This document shows, piece after piece, positions 44,501 through 53,247 of a stretch of 64,000 nt of DNA. Source of the stretch: Delftia tsuruhatensis NBRC 16741 (lineage in GTDB: Bacteria > Pseudomonadota > Gammaproteobacteria > Burkholderiales > Burkholderiaceae_C); assembly GCF_001571325.1 (NCBI RefSeq), contig NZ_BCTO01000014.1, positions 1-64,000 of the forward strand. Direction: 5' to 3'. Position 1 is the first letter of the stretch, and the number at the start of each line of letters is the position of its first letter. The notes under the pieces were generated by a model. It searched no databases, was not told the DNA's origin, and saw only the letters and a program-made list of their open reading frames with translations. Made by a program: the position numbers and the translations under genes.

Positions 44501-44587
44501 AACCCAAAGACAGCCAGGCCCCCAAAAGCCCCAGCCATCAAACCCCGGCCAAGGATGGCAGCTCCCGCATCACTTCAGCAAATCACT

Positions 44588-45289
44588 TCAGAAAAACAGC
44601 ACCCTCACCCAAGGCGCCACCACCACATTCAACGCCCCCGCAATCATCATCACCAACGAAGCAACCACCGCCTGCACATCCCCGAACTGCCGCGCCTTCG
44701 CCACCCCGCTGCCATGCGCGGCACCACCCAGAATGGCGCCCGCAGCCAGCTTGCTGCGCACGTGCGGCAGCAGCCGCAGGATGGTCTCGCCCATGAGCAT
44801 GCCGCTGACGCCCGTGAGAAGCACGAACAGCGCGGCCAGGTCGGTGGGCCCGCCCAGCACGCGCTCGGCCTCGATGGCGAAGGGGGTGGTCACCGAGCGC
44901 ACGGCCAGGCCCTTTTGCAGGTCCACGGGCAGTCCGAAGGCCTGTGCGAACCAGATGGTGGTGGCAATGGACACGCCACTGGCCACGAGCACGCCGGTGG
45001 CGATCGACATCCAGTGCTTGCGCAGCAGGTGGCGGTTTTCGTGCAGGGGCAGCGCAAAGGCCACCGTGGTGGGGCCCAGCAGCCAGACCAGCCAGTGAGT
45101 CTGGGCGATGTACTGCGGGTAGCGCACATGGGTCAGCAGCGCCAGCGCGATCAGCACCATGGGCGTGGCGACGATGGGCATGAGCAGCGGATGCGGATGG
45201 CGGCGGTACACGCGCTTGTTGGCCGCATAGCAGGCCAGCGTGGCCAGCAGCGACAGCAGGCCTATCGTCTGGTCGGACATGGCGTTCAT
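44588..45289 (-). CDS. lrgB: LrgB/CidB-family membrane protein
   Basis: 233 residues from ATG 45289 with about seven hydrophobic helices and LrgB landmarks LLGPTTVAFALPLHENR, KGLAVRSVTTPFAIEAERVLGG and GAAHGSGVAKARQFGD. Pairs with LrgA in holin-like/antiholin control of murein hydrolases or, in other bacteria, plastid-type glycolate/pyruvate transport. Its ATG overlaps the lrgA stop (ATGA). Both roles are known for the family; the one here is undetermined. Confidence 0.92.
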   Translation of the reverse strand: MNAMSDQTIGLLSLLATLACYAANKRVYRRHPHPLLMPIVATPMVLIALALLTHVRYPQYIAQTHWLVWLLGPTTVAFALPLHENRHLLRKHWMSIATGVLVASGVSIATTIWFAQAFGLPVDLQKGLAVRSVTTPFAIEAERVLGGPTDLAALFVLLTGVSGMLMGETILRLLPHVRSKLAAGAILGGAAHGSGVAKARQFGDVQAVVASLVMMIAGALNVVVAPWVRVLFF

Positions 45290-45759
45290 TCCTGCTCCCT
45301 GTGCAGCCCGGCGCGCGTGGAGCGGCGCCGGGCCAGCCACAGCTCCAGCCGGTAGACGCGGTCCACGGCCAGCGCCGTGGCGGCCATCACGCAGGCCGTG
45401 CTGGCCACGATGACGCCCAGGATGCGCAGGCCCTGGTGCTGAATCAGGTCGGTGTATTCGGTGACGACCAGCATGGCGGGCACGAAGAACAGCAGCATCT
45501 CGGCCAGCAGCCAGTTGGTGCCGCCCTGCAGCCAGCGCGCCTTGACCAGCCCGCTGAACAGGCCCGTGGCCAGCAGCGCGAAGCCGATCAGCCCGGCCGG
45601 CATGCCCCAGCCGAAATGGGCGCGCACGGCCTCCATGGCCACCCACAGCGCACTGAGCAGCCCCACCTGCAGCACGCCGCGCAGCAGCGGCCAGCAGCGG
45701 TGCAGCAGGCCCTGAAACACCTGCGGCCGCAGGACGGGCATGGCGGAAATCTTTGACAT
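45286..45759 (-). CDS. lrgA: LrgA/CidA-family holin-like membrane protein
   Basis: 157 residues with four hydrophobic helices and the LrgA segment GWGMPAGLIGFALLATGLFS, then ARWLQGGTNWLLAEMLLFFVPA. The signature GMP-A-L-I-G matches GxPxPGxVxG-type LrgA. Coupled to lrgB and divergent from a LysR regulator, as in cidABC/lrgAB loci. The N- and C-terminal tails are longer than in the minimal family. Confidence 0.88.
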   Translation of the reverse strand: MSKISAMPVLRPQVFQGLLHRCWPLLRGVLQVGLLSALWVAMEAVRAHFGWGMPAGLIGFALLATGLFSGLVKARWLQGGTNWLLAEMLLFFVPAMLVVTEYTDLIQHQGLRILGVIVASTACVMAATALAVDRVYRLELWLARRRSTRAGLHREQE

Positions 45760-45835
45760 GAGGCAATCCTAGGGTTTGCACTCAGATTCGTAAAATGAAT
45801 AATCTCCATTTTTCCCATGCACAAAAGGAATCCTC

Positions 45836-46744
45836 ATGGACCTGCGCGCGCTGCGCTACTTTGTCGAGGTGGTGCGCTGCAACAGCTTCACGCGTGCGGC
45901 CGAGGCGCTGCATGTGACCCAGCCCACCATCAGCAAGATGGTGCGGGCGCTGGAGGAGGAGCTGGGCGGCCCGCTGCTGCTGCGCGAGGGGCGCGGTGTG
46001 CAACTGACCGACGCAGGCCAGGTGGTCCATGCGCGCGGCCTGCAGGTGCTGGAGCAGTCACGCCAGCTGCTGCAGGAGGTGGCCGAGGTGGACGGCATTG
46101 CGCGCGGCAGCCTGAGCGTGGGCATCATGCCCACGGCCGGGCACTACATGGCGCCCGTGATCGCGCGCTTTCAGCAACTGCATCCGGGCGTGGAACTGCA
46201 TGTGCAGGAGCAGGGCGCACGCGCCCAGCGCCAGCTGCTGCTGGACGGCAAGCTGGACATGGCGCTGGGCCTGCACGGCGCGGGCGAGGCGGGTGGTGAC
46301 CTGGCCGGCGAGGGCCTGGAGTACTGCACCATCGCCCACCAGAAGACACGCGTGGCCTTTGCCGCGCACGAGGTGCCCGACCCGGACGCACCCGTGCACT
46401 GGAGCGAGCTGGCCCGGCGGCCCTTTGTGTTCTATACCTCGGACTTCGCCCTGCACCAGGCCGTGCTGGAGCATTGCGCGGCGGCAGGCTTCAGCCCACA
46501 GGTGCGGCTGCAGACGCGCTACTGGGACTTCATCGGCGACCTGGTGGCAGAAGGCGTGGGCGTGGCCGTGATGTTCGAGCACGTGATCGCGCGGTTCGAC
46601 CCCCGGCGCGTGTCCAGCCGCCCGCTGGTGGGGCCTGAACTGCACTGGGACGTGGTGCAGCTGTGGCGCAGCGGCTATCTGTCACGCGCGGCGAGGGCCT
46701 GGCTGGAGTGCGTGCGTGCGGTCTATCCCGACGACAATCGCTGA
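45836..46744 (+). CDS. LysR-family regulator divergent from lrgAB (CidR-like)
   Basis: 302 residues: MDLRALRYFVEVVRCNSFTR, TQPTISKMVRALEEELGGPL, then effector domain (LSVGIMPTAGHYMAPVIARFQ). A candidate site ATTC-N7-GAAT (45786-45800) lies in the AT-rich divergent promoter. LysR genes divergent from lrgAB usually control it in response to carboxylate or redox state. Confidence 0.9.
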   Translation: MDLRALRYFVEVVRCNSFTRAAEALHVTQPTISKMVRALEEELGGPLLLREGRGVQLTDAGQVVHARGLQVLEQSRQLLQEVAEVDGIARGSLSVGIMPTAGHYMAPVIARFQQLHPGVELHVQEQGARAQRQLLLDGKLDMALGLHGAGEAGGDLAGEGLEYCTIAHQKTRVAFAAHEVPDPDAPVHWSELARRPFVFYTSDFALHQAVLEHCAAAGFSPQVRLQTRYWDFIGDLVAEGVGVAVMFEHVIARFDPRRVSSRPLVGPELHWDVVQLWRSGYLSRAARAWLECVRAVYPDDNR

Positions 46745-46748
46745 GTCC

Positions 46749-47384
46749 ATGCAACCCAGAAAACGCCCTCCCTCGCGCTCCTTTGCGGGCCCATCCCGGC
46801 GCCTGCAGACCGCCTTCGCCGACCGGCCCGACACCGGCCCCTCACGCCTGCTGTGCTTCAACAAGCCCTACGGCGTACTCAGCCAGTTCACCCCCGAGGG
46901 CCGCTGGCGTGGCCTCAAGGAGTACATCGACGTGCCGGGCGTGCATGCGGCAGGCCGGCTCGACGCCGACAGCGAAGGACTGCTGCTGCTGACCAATGAC
47001 GGGCCGCTGCAGGCGCGCATCGCCGATCCGCGCTTCAAGATGGAGAAGACCTACTGGGTACAGGTCGAGGGCCTGCCCGACGAGGCCGCGCTGCAGGCCC
47101 TGCGCCAGGGCGTGCAGCTCAACGACGGCATGACGCTGCCAGCGCAGGCGCGCCGGCTGGAGCCGCCGCCCGTGCTGTGGCAGCGCGACCCGCCCATCCG
47201 CGTGCGCCAGAACATTCCCGACTGCTGGATCGAGCTGGTCATCCGCGAAGGCCGCAACCGCCAGGTGCGCCGCATGACGGCGGCCATTGGCCACCCCACG
47301 CTGCGGCTGGTGCGCGCGGCCATCGGGCCCTACACGCTGGACGGCCTGGAGCCCGGCCAGTGGAAGGATGTGGAGCCCGCCTAG
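46749..47384 (+). CDS. rluE: 23S rRNA pseudouridine synthase E (RluE/RsuA family)
   Basis: 211 residues: RLLCFNKPYGVLSQFTPEG, catalytic aspartate D72 in AAGRLDADSEGLLLLTNDG, KTYWVQVEG and EGRNRQVRRMTAAIGHPTLRLVR. It modifies a uridine in 23S rRNA (U2457 in E. coli). No S4 domain, as expected for RluE. Starts 4 bp after the LysR stop; its TAG overlaps the convergent gene's TAG in a CTAG palindrome. Confidence 0.93.
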   Translation: MQPRKRPPSRSFAGPSRRLQTAFADRPDTGPSRLLCFNKPYGVLSQFTPEGRWRGLKEYIDVPGVHAAGRLDADSEGLLLLTNDGPLQARIADPRFKMEKTYWVQVEGLPDEAALQALRQGVQLNDGMTLPAQARRLEPPPVLWQRDPPIRVRQNIPDCWIELVIREGRNRQVRRMTAAIGHPTLRLVRAAIGPYTLDGLEPGQWKDVEPA

Positions 47385-48412
47385 GGCTCCGGATTGTCGG
47401 GAAGTGCCACAGCCTTCCAGCGCTGCAGGCCGAGCCACGGATGAAAGCGCCGCGCCTCGCCCACCTCCACGCGCTCGACGCTGCCGGCCAGCAGCGGCCA
47501 CAGGCGCTGCAATTGCGCCGAGCGCTGCTGCGTGCAGCGCCGCGCGCGGGCCAGCAACTCGCTGCCCTGGCCCAGCAGGCGCGACAGCTCGCGCAGGCGT
47601 GGCGGCGGCAGGCATTGGGCGCTGGCCAGCATCAGCCAGGACGGTGCCTGGCCCGCCTGGGCCGGGCCGCTGGCGGCGAACTGCTCCAGCAAAGCGACAT
47701 GGGCGCTGAGCAGGGGCGCGGGCGGCTTCTCGGCCAGCATGATCTCCAGCAGCCTGCCATCGAAGCGAAAGCGGGCAGGCACCACGGCGTGCTCTACCGA
47801 GTTGCCGAAGCGCGTGGACTGGCGATGGCGGACGGCACGGCTGCCCTGCTCCAGCAAGGGCTGCAGCAGTTCGGCCAGGGCCTGCTCGCGCTGCGCCGTG
47901 GGCGCTTCGGCCAGCGTGATGCGCAGCGGCACGGCCTCGTAGCCGCGCAGCTGGTCGCGCCAGGCCATCCAGCCCGCCGTGTCGGGGCCGCCCAGCAGCA
48001 GGGCGAGGAAGGCGCCCAGGCCGGCCAGGGCCGATCCGGTCCACCATGACACCGGCACAGGCTGCCGCCCGGCGATCAGCCAGCCCGTCAACCAGACCAG
48101 CGCCCCCGCGCAGGTGGCCGCCAGCAGGCCCATGCCGAAGGCGAGGAAGGGCGCGCCATCGAGCCGGTCGGGCAGCAGCACCAGCATGGCCACGCAGGCC
48201 GCGCCGGCGCACAGCGCAACGGCCCACCAGCCCGCCACGGGCAGGGTGCGCGCGGTGCGGCCCGTGAGACCCGTGAGACCCGTACGGCCGGCCAGTGCCA
48301 GCAGCAGCAGGGCCACCACCGCGCCAGCGGTCAGCGCAATGAACAAGGGCGCAAACACCCACAGCGCCAGCAGCCCGAGGACCGCCGATACCGCAAGCGA
48401 CAGCGCCAGCAT
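47381..48412 (-). CDS. Uncharacterised membrane protein
   Basis: 343 residues from ATG 48412, with about five hydrophobic helices in the first 170 residues (ALSLAVSAVLGLLALWVFA, then LIALTAGAVVALLLLALAG and so on) and a soluble C-terminal half of unknown type (LRITLAEAPTAQREQALAEL, RRFHPWLGLQRWK). No family recognised. A short tandem repeat encodes GLTGLTGRT near residue 45. Reads in line with the upstream phnA-like gene (2 bp between). Confidence 0.7.
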   Translation of the reverse strand: MLALSLAVSAVLGLLALWVFAPLFIALTAGAVVALLLLALAGRTGLTGLTGRTARTLPVAGWWAVALCAGAACVAMLVLLPDRLDGAPFLAFGMGLLAATCAGALVWLTGWLIAGRQPVPVSWWTGSALAGLGAFLALLLGGPDTAGWMAWRDQLRGYEAVPLRITLAEAPTAQREQALAELLQPLLEQGSRAVRHRQSTRFGNSVEHAVVPARFRFDGRLLEIMLAEKPPAPLLSAHVALLEQFAASGPAQAGQAPSWLMLASAQCLPPPRLRELSRLLGQGSELLARARRCTQQRSAQLQRLWPLLAGSVERVEVGEARRFHPWLGLQRWKAVALPDNPEP

Positions 48413-48414
48413 GC

Positions 48415-48771
48415 TCAGGCCTTCTTGAGGAACTCCGACTTGAGCAGCATGGAGCCCAGTTCGGTCTTGCAATCCACGTTGTGGCCGTCGGCGCCATCGA
48501 CCAGGCGGATGCCCTTGATCTTGCTGCCCTTCTTGAGCACGGTGGACGAGCCCTTGACCTTGAGGTCCTTCACCAGGATCACGGCATCGCCGTCGGCCAG
48601 CGCATTGCCGTTGGCGTCGCGCACGATGCCGTCACCAGCGGCGGCTTCGCCGGACTCTTCTTCGGCCTGCATGGGCCATTCGAAGGCGCAGTCGGGGCAG
48701 ATGTAGCTGGCGGCGTCGGGATAGGTGTTTTCAAGGCCGCACTGGGGGCAGGCGGGAGTGGTCTGGGGCAT
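48415..48771 (-). CDS. yjdM: PhnA/YjdM-family zinc-ribbon protein
   Basis: 118 residues: an N-terminal zinc ribbon ([10 protein letters not shown], then [10 protein letters not shown]) and the PhnA domain ([48 protein letters not shown]). The name phosphonate utilisation protein is historical; function is unclear. Cytosolic. 2 bp upstream of the membrane-protein gene, so probably co-transcribed. Confidence 0.93.
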   Translation of the reverse strand: MPQTTPACPQCGLENTYPDAASYICPDCAFEWPMQAEEESGEAAAGDGIVRDANGNALADGDAVILVKDLKVKGSSTVLKKGSKIKGIRLVDGADGHNVDCKTELGSMLLKSEFLKKA

Positions 48772-48910
48772 GGGATTGAACAGATTCGGTGAAGACAAAG
48801 AGGCGCGGCGGGCGCGCCGTACCTGGCGATTGTCGCCCCTGCCCCCGCAGGCATGCACCGGCAAACCCGAGCGGCCTGCTACGCTGCGCGCCACTCTTTG
48901 CTTTTTCCCC

Positions 48911-49804
48911 ATGGATACGCTGACCCCCTTGCGCGCCTTCCGGCGCATCGTAGAACTGGGCTCCATCGCCAAGGCGGCCGACGCGCTGGACCTGTCCTCG
49001 GCCGCGCTGAGCAAGCAGCTGCGCGCGCTCGAAGCCCATCTGGGCGCCGTGCTGCTGCAGCGCACCACGCGCCGCATGAGCCTGACCGACACGGGCCAGG
49101 CCTACTACGCCGAGTGCTGCCGCCTGCTCGATGAATTCGATGCGCTGGAGCAGTCGGTGCGCGCGCAGTCGCAGCAGGTGGCCGGCCGGCTGCGCGTGAA
49201 TGCGCCGCTGTCGTTTGCGCTGAGCACTCTGTCGCCGCTGCTGGCGCGCTTCATGCAGCGCCATCCGCAGCTGCAGATCGACCTGTCCATGGAAGACCGG
49301 CTGGTGGATGCGGTGGGCCAGGGCTTCGATGTGTCCATCCGCCTGAGCGCGGAGCTGGCGGACTCCTCGCTGATCGCGCGGCGCCTGGCCTCGCTGTCGC
49401 AGATGCTGTGCGCGGCCCCGTCCTATCTGCAGGCGCATGGCCGCCCGGCCAGTGCCGCCGGGCTGCGCGGCCATGCGCTGCTGAACTACAGCCTGGCGCA
49501 TGCGCCCCGCGAAGCGGGCGAGAGCCCCCAGGCGCCGTCCGAGGCGCGCGCCAACGTCAACAACAGCCTGATGCTGCGCGACCTGCTGGTGGCGGGCCTG
49601 GGCATTGGCGCCCTGCCCTCGTTCCTGGCGCGGCCGGCGATTGCGGCAGGCCAGCTGGTCGCACTGGACCTTGCGGACCAGGCCGCGCAGGCCCGCCATG
49701 TCTACGCGGTCTATCCCACGCAGCGCCACCTGCTGCCCAAGGTGCGCGCCTTCGTGGACTTCCTGGCCGAGGAGCTGCCCGCCGCCATGGGCGAGGATTG
49801 TTGA
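48911..49804 (+). CDS. LysR-family transcriptional regulator
   Basis: 297 residues from ATG 48911: [57 protein letters not shown], and an effector domain ([21 protein letters not shown]). CrgA/DhcR-like subgroup. It lies 94 bp before a DsbA-family gene in the same direction and may regulate it. Confidence 0.9.
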   Translation: MDTLTPLRAFRRIVELGSIAKAADALDLSSAALSKQLRALEAHLGAVLLQRTTRRMSLTDTGQAYYAECCRLLDEFDALEQSVRAQSQQVAGRLRVNAPLSFALSTLSPLLARFMQRHPQLQIDLSMEDRLVDAVGQGFDVSIRLSAELADSSLIARRLASLSQMLCAAPSYLQAHGRPASAAGLRGHALLNYSLAHAPREAGESPQAPSEARANVNNSLMLRDLLVAGLGIGALPSFLARPAIAAGQLVALDLADQAAQARHVYAVYPTQRHLLPKVRAFVDFLAEELPAAMGEDC

Positions 49805-49898
49805 CGCCGCGTTAAGAGTTCCTCAAGCGCGCGCCCCTTTTTCGCGCCGGGCCTGCGGCCTACGCTTGCCGTCCATCACAGCCATGAAGGACACAAGC

Positions 49899-50621
49899 AT
49901 GACGCAATGCAATGATTTTTCCTGCGCCCTGCCCGCGCAGGATGCGGCGGCCGCCTCGCCGCCGCAGGCCCTGCAGGCGGCGCCCGCAGCGGCGCCCGCG
50001 GTCGCCCCCGCCATCGACTTCTTCCATGACGTGGTCTGCGGCTGGTGCTACGTGATGTCGCCACGCCTGCGCCAGGTGGCGCGCGAGCTGGGCCTGCGCG
50101 TGCGCCACCGCAGCTTCGTGCTGCAGGCCTCGCGCGCCGAGATGGTGGCGGCCTTCGGCTCCATGGAGCGCGCCAAGCAGGTCATCCTGGAGCACTGGCA
50201 GGCCTGCGCGCAGCATGACGACGAGGACCGCATCGACATCGAGGGCATGCGCCGCGAGGCCTTCGAGTACCCCAGCGGCATGGCCGGCGCACTGGCCTGC
50301 CAGGCGGCCCAGATCCTGGGCGGCGATGACGCGCACTGGGATCTGTTCGACGCCATCCAGCACGCCCACATGAGCGAGCACCGCAACATCGGCGACGCCG
50401 AAGTGCTGCTGGACATCGCCACGCGCACGGGCTTCGAGCGCAATGCCTTCGCGGGCTGCATGGAAGGCGCCCAGGCGCTGGAGCAGGTGCGCCAGGACCG
50501 CGCTCTGGCGCAGCGCATGGGCCTGCGCTCCATTCCCACGCTGATCGCGCCGGGCCTGCCGCCGCTGCAGACCCAGTCGCTGGCTGCGCTGCGCGAACGG
50601 CTGCACTTCCTGGCGGCCTGA
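49899..50621 (+). CDS. DsbA-family (FrnE-like) thiol oxidoreductase
   Basis: 240 residues from ATG 49899, chosen because AAGGA precedes it by 8 nt (an ATG at 49884 is also in frame). A low-complexity Ala/Pro N-terminus precedes the thioredoxin fold IDFFHDVVCGWCYVMSPRLR, with redox pair C47-x-x-C50. The helical insert includes GMAGALACQAAQ and HAHMSEHRNIGD; cis-Pro is in RSIPTLI. No signal peptide, so cytoplasmic like FrnE. Substrate unknown. Confidence 0.88.
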   Translation: MTQCNDFSCALPAQDAAAASPPQALQAAPAAAPAVAPAIDFFHDVVCGWCYVMSPRLRQVARELGLRVRHRSFVLQASRAEMVAAFGSMERAKQVILEHWQACAQHDDEDRIDIEGMRREAFEYPSGMAGALACQAAQILGGDDAHWDLFDAIQHAHMSEHRNIGDAEVLLDIATRTGFERNAFAGCMEGAQALEQVRQDRALAQRMGLRSIPTLIAPGLPPLQTQSLAALRERLHFLAA

Positions 50622-50713
50622 GCGCCCCCGTCTTTGCTTTTTTTCATCGGCGTTTTCCGCCTTCCCTTGCGCGCGGCATGCGCGCCCTCTTTCAGCAGAC
50701 CAAGGACTCTTGC

Positions 50714-51745
50714 ATGACTCTCCAACGCTTCGCTCGCCGCATGGCGCTGCCCTCTCTCGTGATCGCCCTGGCCGCCGCCTTCGCGGGCACCGCGGCCCAG
50801 GCCCATGGCGGCCACGAGCCCCCGGCCGGCGCACGCCAGGACGTGGGCACCAGCCCCTGGGGGCCGGCCGACGAGATCGGCCGCCTGAACCTGATCACGC
50901 CGGCCTCGCGCGCGGCCATCCTGCAGCGCATCACGGGCGGGCAGGTCTATGACCTGGCCACCGAGTACTACGTGGGCATGCCCAGCTGGCAGGACGCGGG
51001 CGATCCGCACTACCAGTTCTGGATGACGCACACGCCGCGCGGCACCGTGGTGGACGACCCGATGAACGTGGGCAAGGACATGAACGCCACGCGCAGCTAC
51101 ACGGGCACGGCGTTTTCCATGTACAGCCACACGGGCACGCACATCGATGCGCTCAACCACTTCGGCATCCGCGGCAGGATCTGGAACGGCTTCAGCGCAG
51201 ACCAGCACCTGGGCGACCGGGGCTGGCAGCGCACGGGCATAGAGAAATTCCCGCCGCTGGTGGCGCGCGGCGTGCTGATCGACGTGGCGGCCGCCAAGGG
51301 CCTGGAGATGCTGCCCGACCAGTACCGCATCACGCGCCAGGACCTCAAGGACGCGCTGGCACGCCAGAAGGTGACGCTGCAGGAGGGCGACATCGTGCTG
51401 GTGCGCACGGGCCGCATGAAGCTGTACGGCCAGCCCCAGGCCTACATGGCCAAGCCGCCGGGCCTGGGCCTGGATGCCGCGCGCTTCCTGGTGGAGGAAG
51501 GCGGCGCCATGATCGTGGGCGCCGACAACCTGAGCCTGGAGACGTTCCCGTCCGAGGTGGACGACGACTACGTACCGCTGCACAGCTACCTGCTGGCGCA
51601 AAAGGGCGTGCCCATCATGGAGCTGGTGGCGCTGGACGATCTGTCGCGCGACAAGGTCTACGAGTTCGCCTTCATCGGCGGCCCGCTCAAGATCCGCGGC
51701 GGCGACGCCGCGCCGCTGCGGCCCATCGCCATTCCTGTGCGCTGA
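50714..51745 (+). CDS. Exported cyclase-family (kynurenine formamidase-like) hydrolase
   Basis: 343 residues with a signal peptide (MTLQRFARRMALPSLVIALA, cleavage near AQA). Cyclase-family metal-site signature HTGTHIDALNHFG around residues 138-150, plus GPADEIGRLNLITP, RGVLIDVAAAKG and VRTGRMKLYGQP. Members hydrolyse amide, ester or lactone rings using a bound metal. Periplasmic location makes kynurenine formamidase itself unlikely. Preceded by a T-rich stretch after the DsbA gene. Confidence 0.87.
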   Translation: MTLQRFARRMALPSLVIALAAAFAGTAAQAHGGHEPPAGARQDVGTSPWGPADEIGRLNLITPASRAAILQRITGGQVYDLATEYYVGMPSWQDAGDPHYQFWMTHTPRGTVVDDPMNVGKDMNATRSYTGTAFSMYSHTGTHIDALNHFGIRGRIWNGFSADQHLGDRGWQRTGIEKFPPLVARGVLIDVAAAKGLEMLPDQYRITRQDLKDALARQKVTLQEGDIVLVRTGRMKLYGQPQAYMAKPPGLGLDAARFLVEEGGAMIVGADNLSLETFPSEVDDDYVPLHSYLLAQKGVPIMELVALDDLSRDKVYEFAFIGGPLKIRGGDAAPLRPIAIPVR

Positions 51746-51799
51746 GCGGGGCAAGACGAGATTTCTTGAGCTTGACCTCGAAACTCCCGCGCCCCCAAG

Positions 51800-51919
51800 G
51801 CGAGGGACACCGAGCAAGGGCCTACGCCGGCCGCGCCGCCCCGCAGCAAGGGTGTCGCCGGCTGCCCGTACGCCCCCCTCCGAAGAGAGGGGGAAGGCGC
51901 GAAGCGACTCAGGGCGTGA
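51800..51919 (-). repeat. Comamonadaceae-type extragenic repeat, 3' of argE
   Basis: Related to the element at 32805-32931. On the minus strand it begins just after the argE stop with a CCCTGAGTCGCTTCGCGCCTT stretch, then the hairpin CCCCCTC-TCTTCG-GAGGGGG. CGAGCAAGGGCC is shared with the other copy. Likely a post-stop structure or terminator. Confidence 0.65.
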
Positions 51920-53083
51920 TCACAGACTCGTGCCCATTTTGCTGAGGAAGCGCTCGCAGGCGTCGAGCTGGGCCAGCTCGACGAACTCGTCGGGCTTGTG
52001 CGCCTGCTCGATGGAGCCGGGGCCGCAGACCACGGTGGGAATGCCGGCGTTGTGGAACAGGCCGGCCTCGGTGCCGTAGGCCACCTTGCGCTTTTCCTGG
52101 TCGGCGGTCAGCGCGCGCACCAGCTGGGTGATGGCGGCTTCTTCCGAGGCTTCCAGCGCGGGCGCGCTGGCGCCGGTCTCGATCTCGATGCGCGCGTCGG
52201 CGAACTCGGCGCGCATGCGCGGCAGCAGTTCGTCGCGCACATAGGACTCGACCTGGGCCTGGATGCCGTCCACCGACATGCCGGGCAGGTTGCGGAATTC
52301 ATAGGCGAATTCGCACAGCTCGGGGATGGTGTTGACCGCGATGCCGCCCTGGATCTGGTTGGTGGTCATGGTGGTGAAGGGCACGTCGAAGAATTCGTCG
52401 TAGGGGCCGTGCGCCTTGAAGTGGTCGGCGATGTCCCGGATGCGACAGATCAGCCGCGCCGCGTATTCGATGGCATTGCTGCCGCGCGGCGTGAGCGACG
52501 AATGCGCGGCCTTGCCGTGCACGCGGCAGCGGTAGAGGTTGATGCCCTTGTGCGCCACCACGACCTGCATGCTGGTGGGCTCGCCGACCACGCAGCCGTC
52601 GAAGCGCGCGCCCTCGGCCTTGAGCTGGTTGATCATCACGGGCGCGCCCGCGCAGCCGATTTCCTCGTCGTACGAGAAGGCCAGGTGCACGGGCCTGGCG
52701 CGCTGCGTGGCCAGGAATTCAGGCACCAGCGCCAGCGAGGCGGCGATGAAGCCCTTCATGTCGCAGCTGCCGCGACCATAGAGGCGCCCGCCCTTTTCGG
52801 TGAGCGCAAAGGGGTTGGTGCTCCACTGCTGGCCATCGACCGGCACCACGTCGGTATGGCCGGACAGCACGATGCCACCCTGCGTTTCGCCATTGCTGGC
52901 CGGCAAAGTGGCGAAGAGATTGGCCTTGGCGCCGTCCGGAGAGTGGAACAATCGGGCACTCACGCCCAGCGTGGCCAACTCATCGCGTACACACTCGATC
53001 AGCGCCAGGTTGGAGTTGCGGCTGGTGGTGTCGAATGCGACCAGTGTTTCCAGCCAGTCGCGGGTGTTTTTCCAGGTAGTCAT
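51920..53083 (-). CDS. argE: Acetylornithine deacetylase (M20 metallopeptidase)
   Basis: 387 residues from ATG 53083. Zinc ligands and catalysis: GHTDVVPVDG (His, Asp), GRGSCDMKGF, SYDEEIGCAG (catalytic EE), VVGEPTSMQVV and a late HKPDEFV His. The dimerisation domain starts near HKGINLYRCRVHGKAAHSS. ArgE hydrolyses N-acetylornithine to ornithine in linear arginine synthesis; here it may instead serve catabolism. Divergent from the MHS transporter. Confidence 0.92.
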   Translation of the reverse strand: MTTWKNTRDWLETLVAFDTTSRNSNLALIECVRDELATLGVSARLFHSPDGAKANLFATLPASNGETQGGIVLSGHTDVVPVDGQQWSTNPFALTEKGGRLYGRGSCDMKGFIAASLALVPEFLATQRARPVHLAFSYDEEIGCAGAPVMINQLKAEGARFDGCVVGEPTSMQVVVAHKGINLYRCRVHGKAAHSSLTPRGSNAIEYAARLICRIRDIADHFKAHGPYDEFFDVPFTTMTTNQIQGGIAVNTIPELCEFAYEFRNLPGMSVDGIQAQVESYVRDELLPRMRAEFADARIEIETGASAPALEASEEAAITQLVRALTADQEKRKVAYGTEAGLFHNAGIPTVVCGPGSIEQAHKPDEFVELAQLDACERFLSKMGTSL

Positions 53084-53247
53084 GTGGTTCCATCTGCGCC
53101 ATGGCCTGCGCCGCCCTTCGTGGACGACGCAGGCCATGGCATAGGCATTGCATATGGCGAAGCAGTGTACGCCCGGGTTGCGGCCCGGGCAGGCACGCCG
53201 ACCCATGCCCCGGGCGTGACTGCCGTCTTTTCAATCCCTTTTCGGAA

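Larger units (their letters stand above)
43783..44587. other. Non-coding accessory patch between the 104-residue gene and lrgB
   Basis: About 800 bp with no convincing protein gene. It holds the two structured RNA elements, a direct repeat GTGTTCTTACGCAC (43821-43834 and 44006-44019) with a nearby inverse TTAAGAACAC (43853-43862), and nested inverted repeats (44129-44351). Short frames here read like the PPGR-rich translated repeats often mis-annotated in Burkholderiales. Confidence 0.6.

Noticed and set aside
47381-47384. CTAG overlap of two convergent stop codons as a regulatory site
   Set aside because: Tail-to-tail stop overlap through the palindrome CTAG is a coding coincidence with no sign of further structure.
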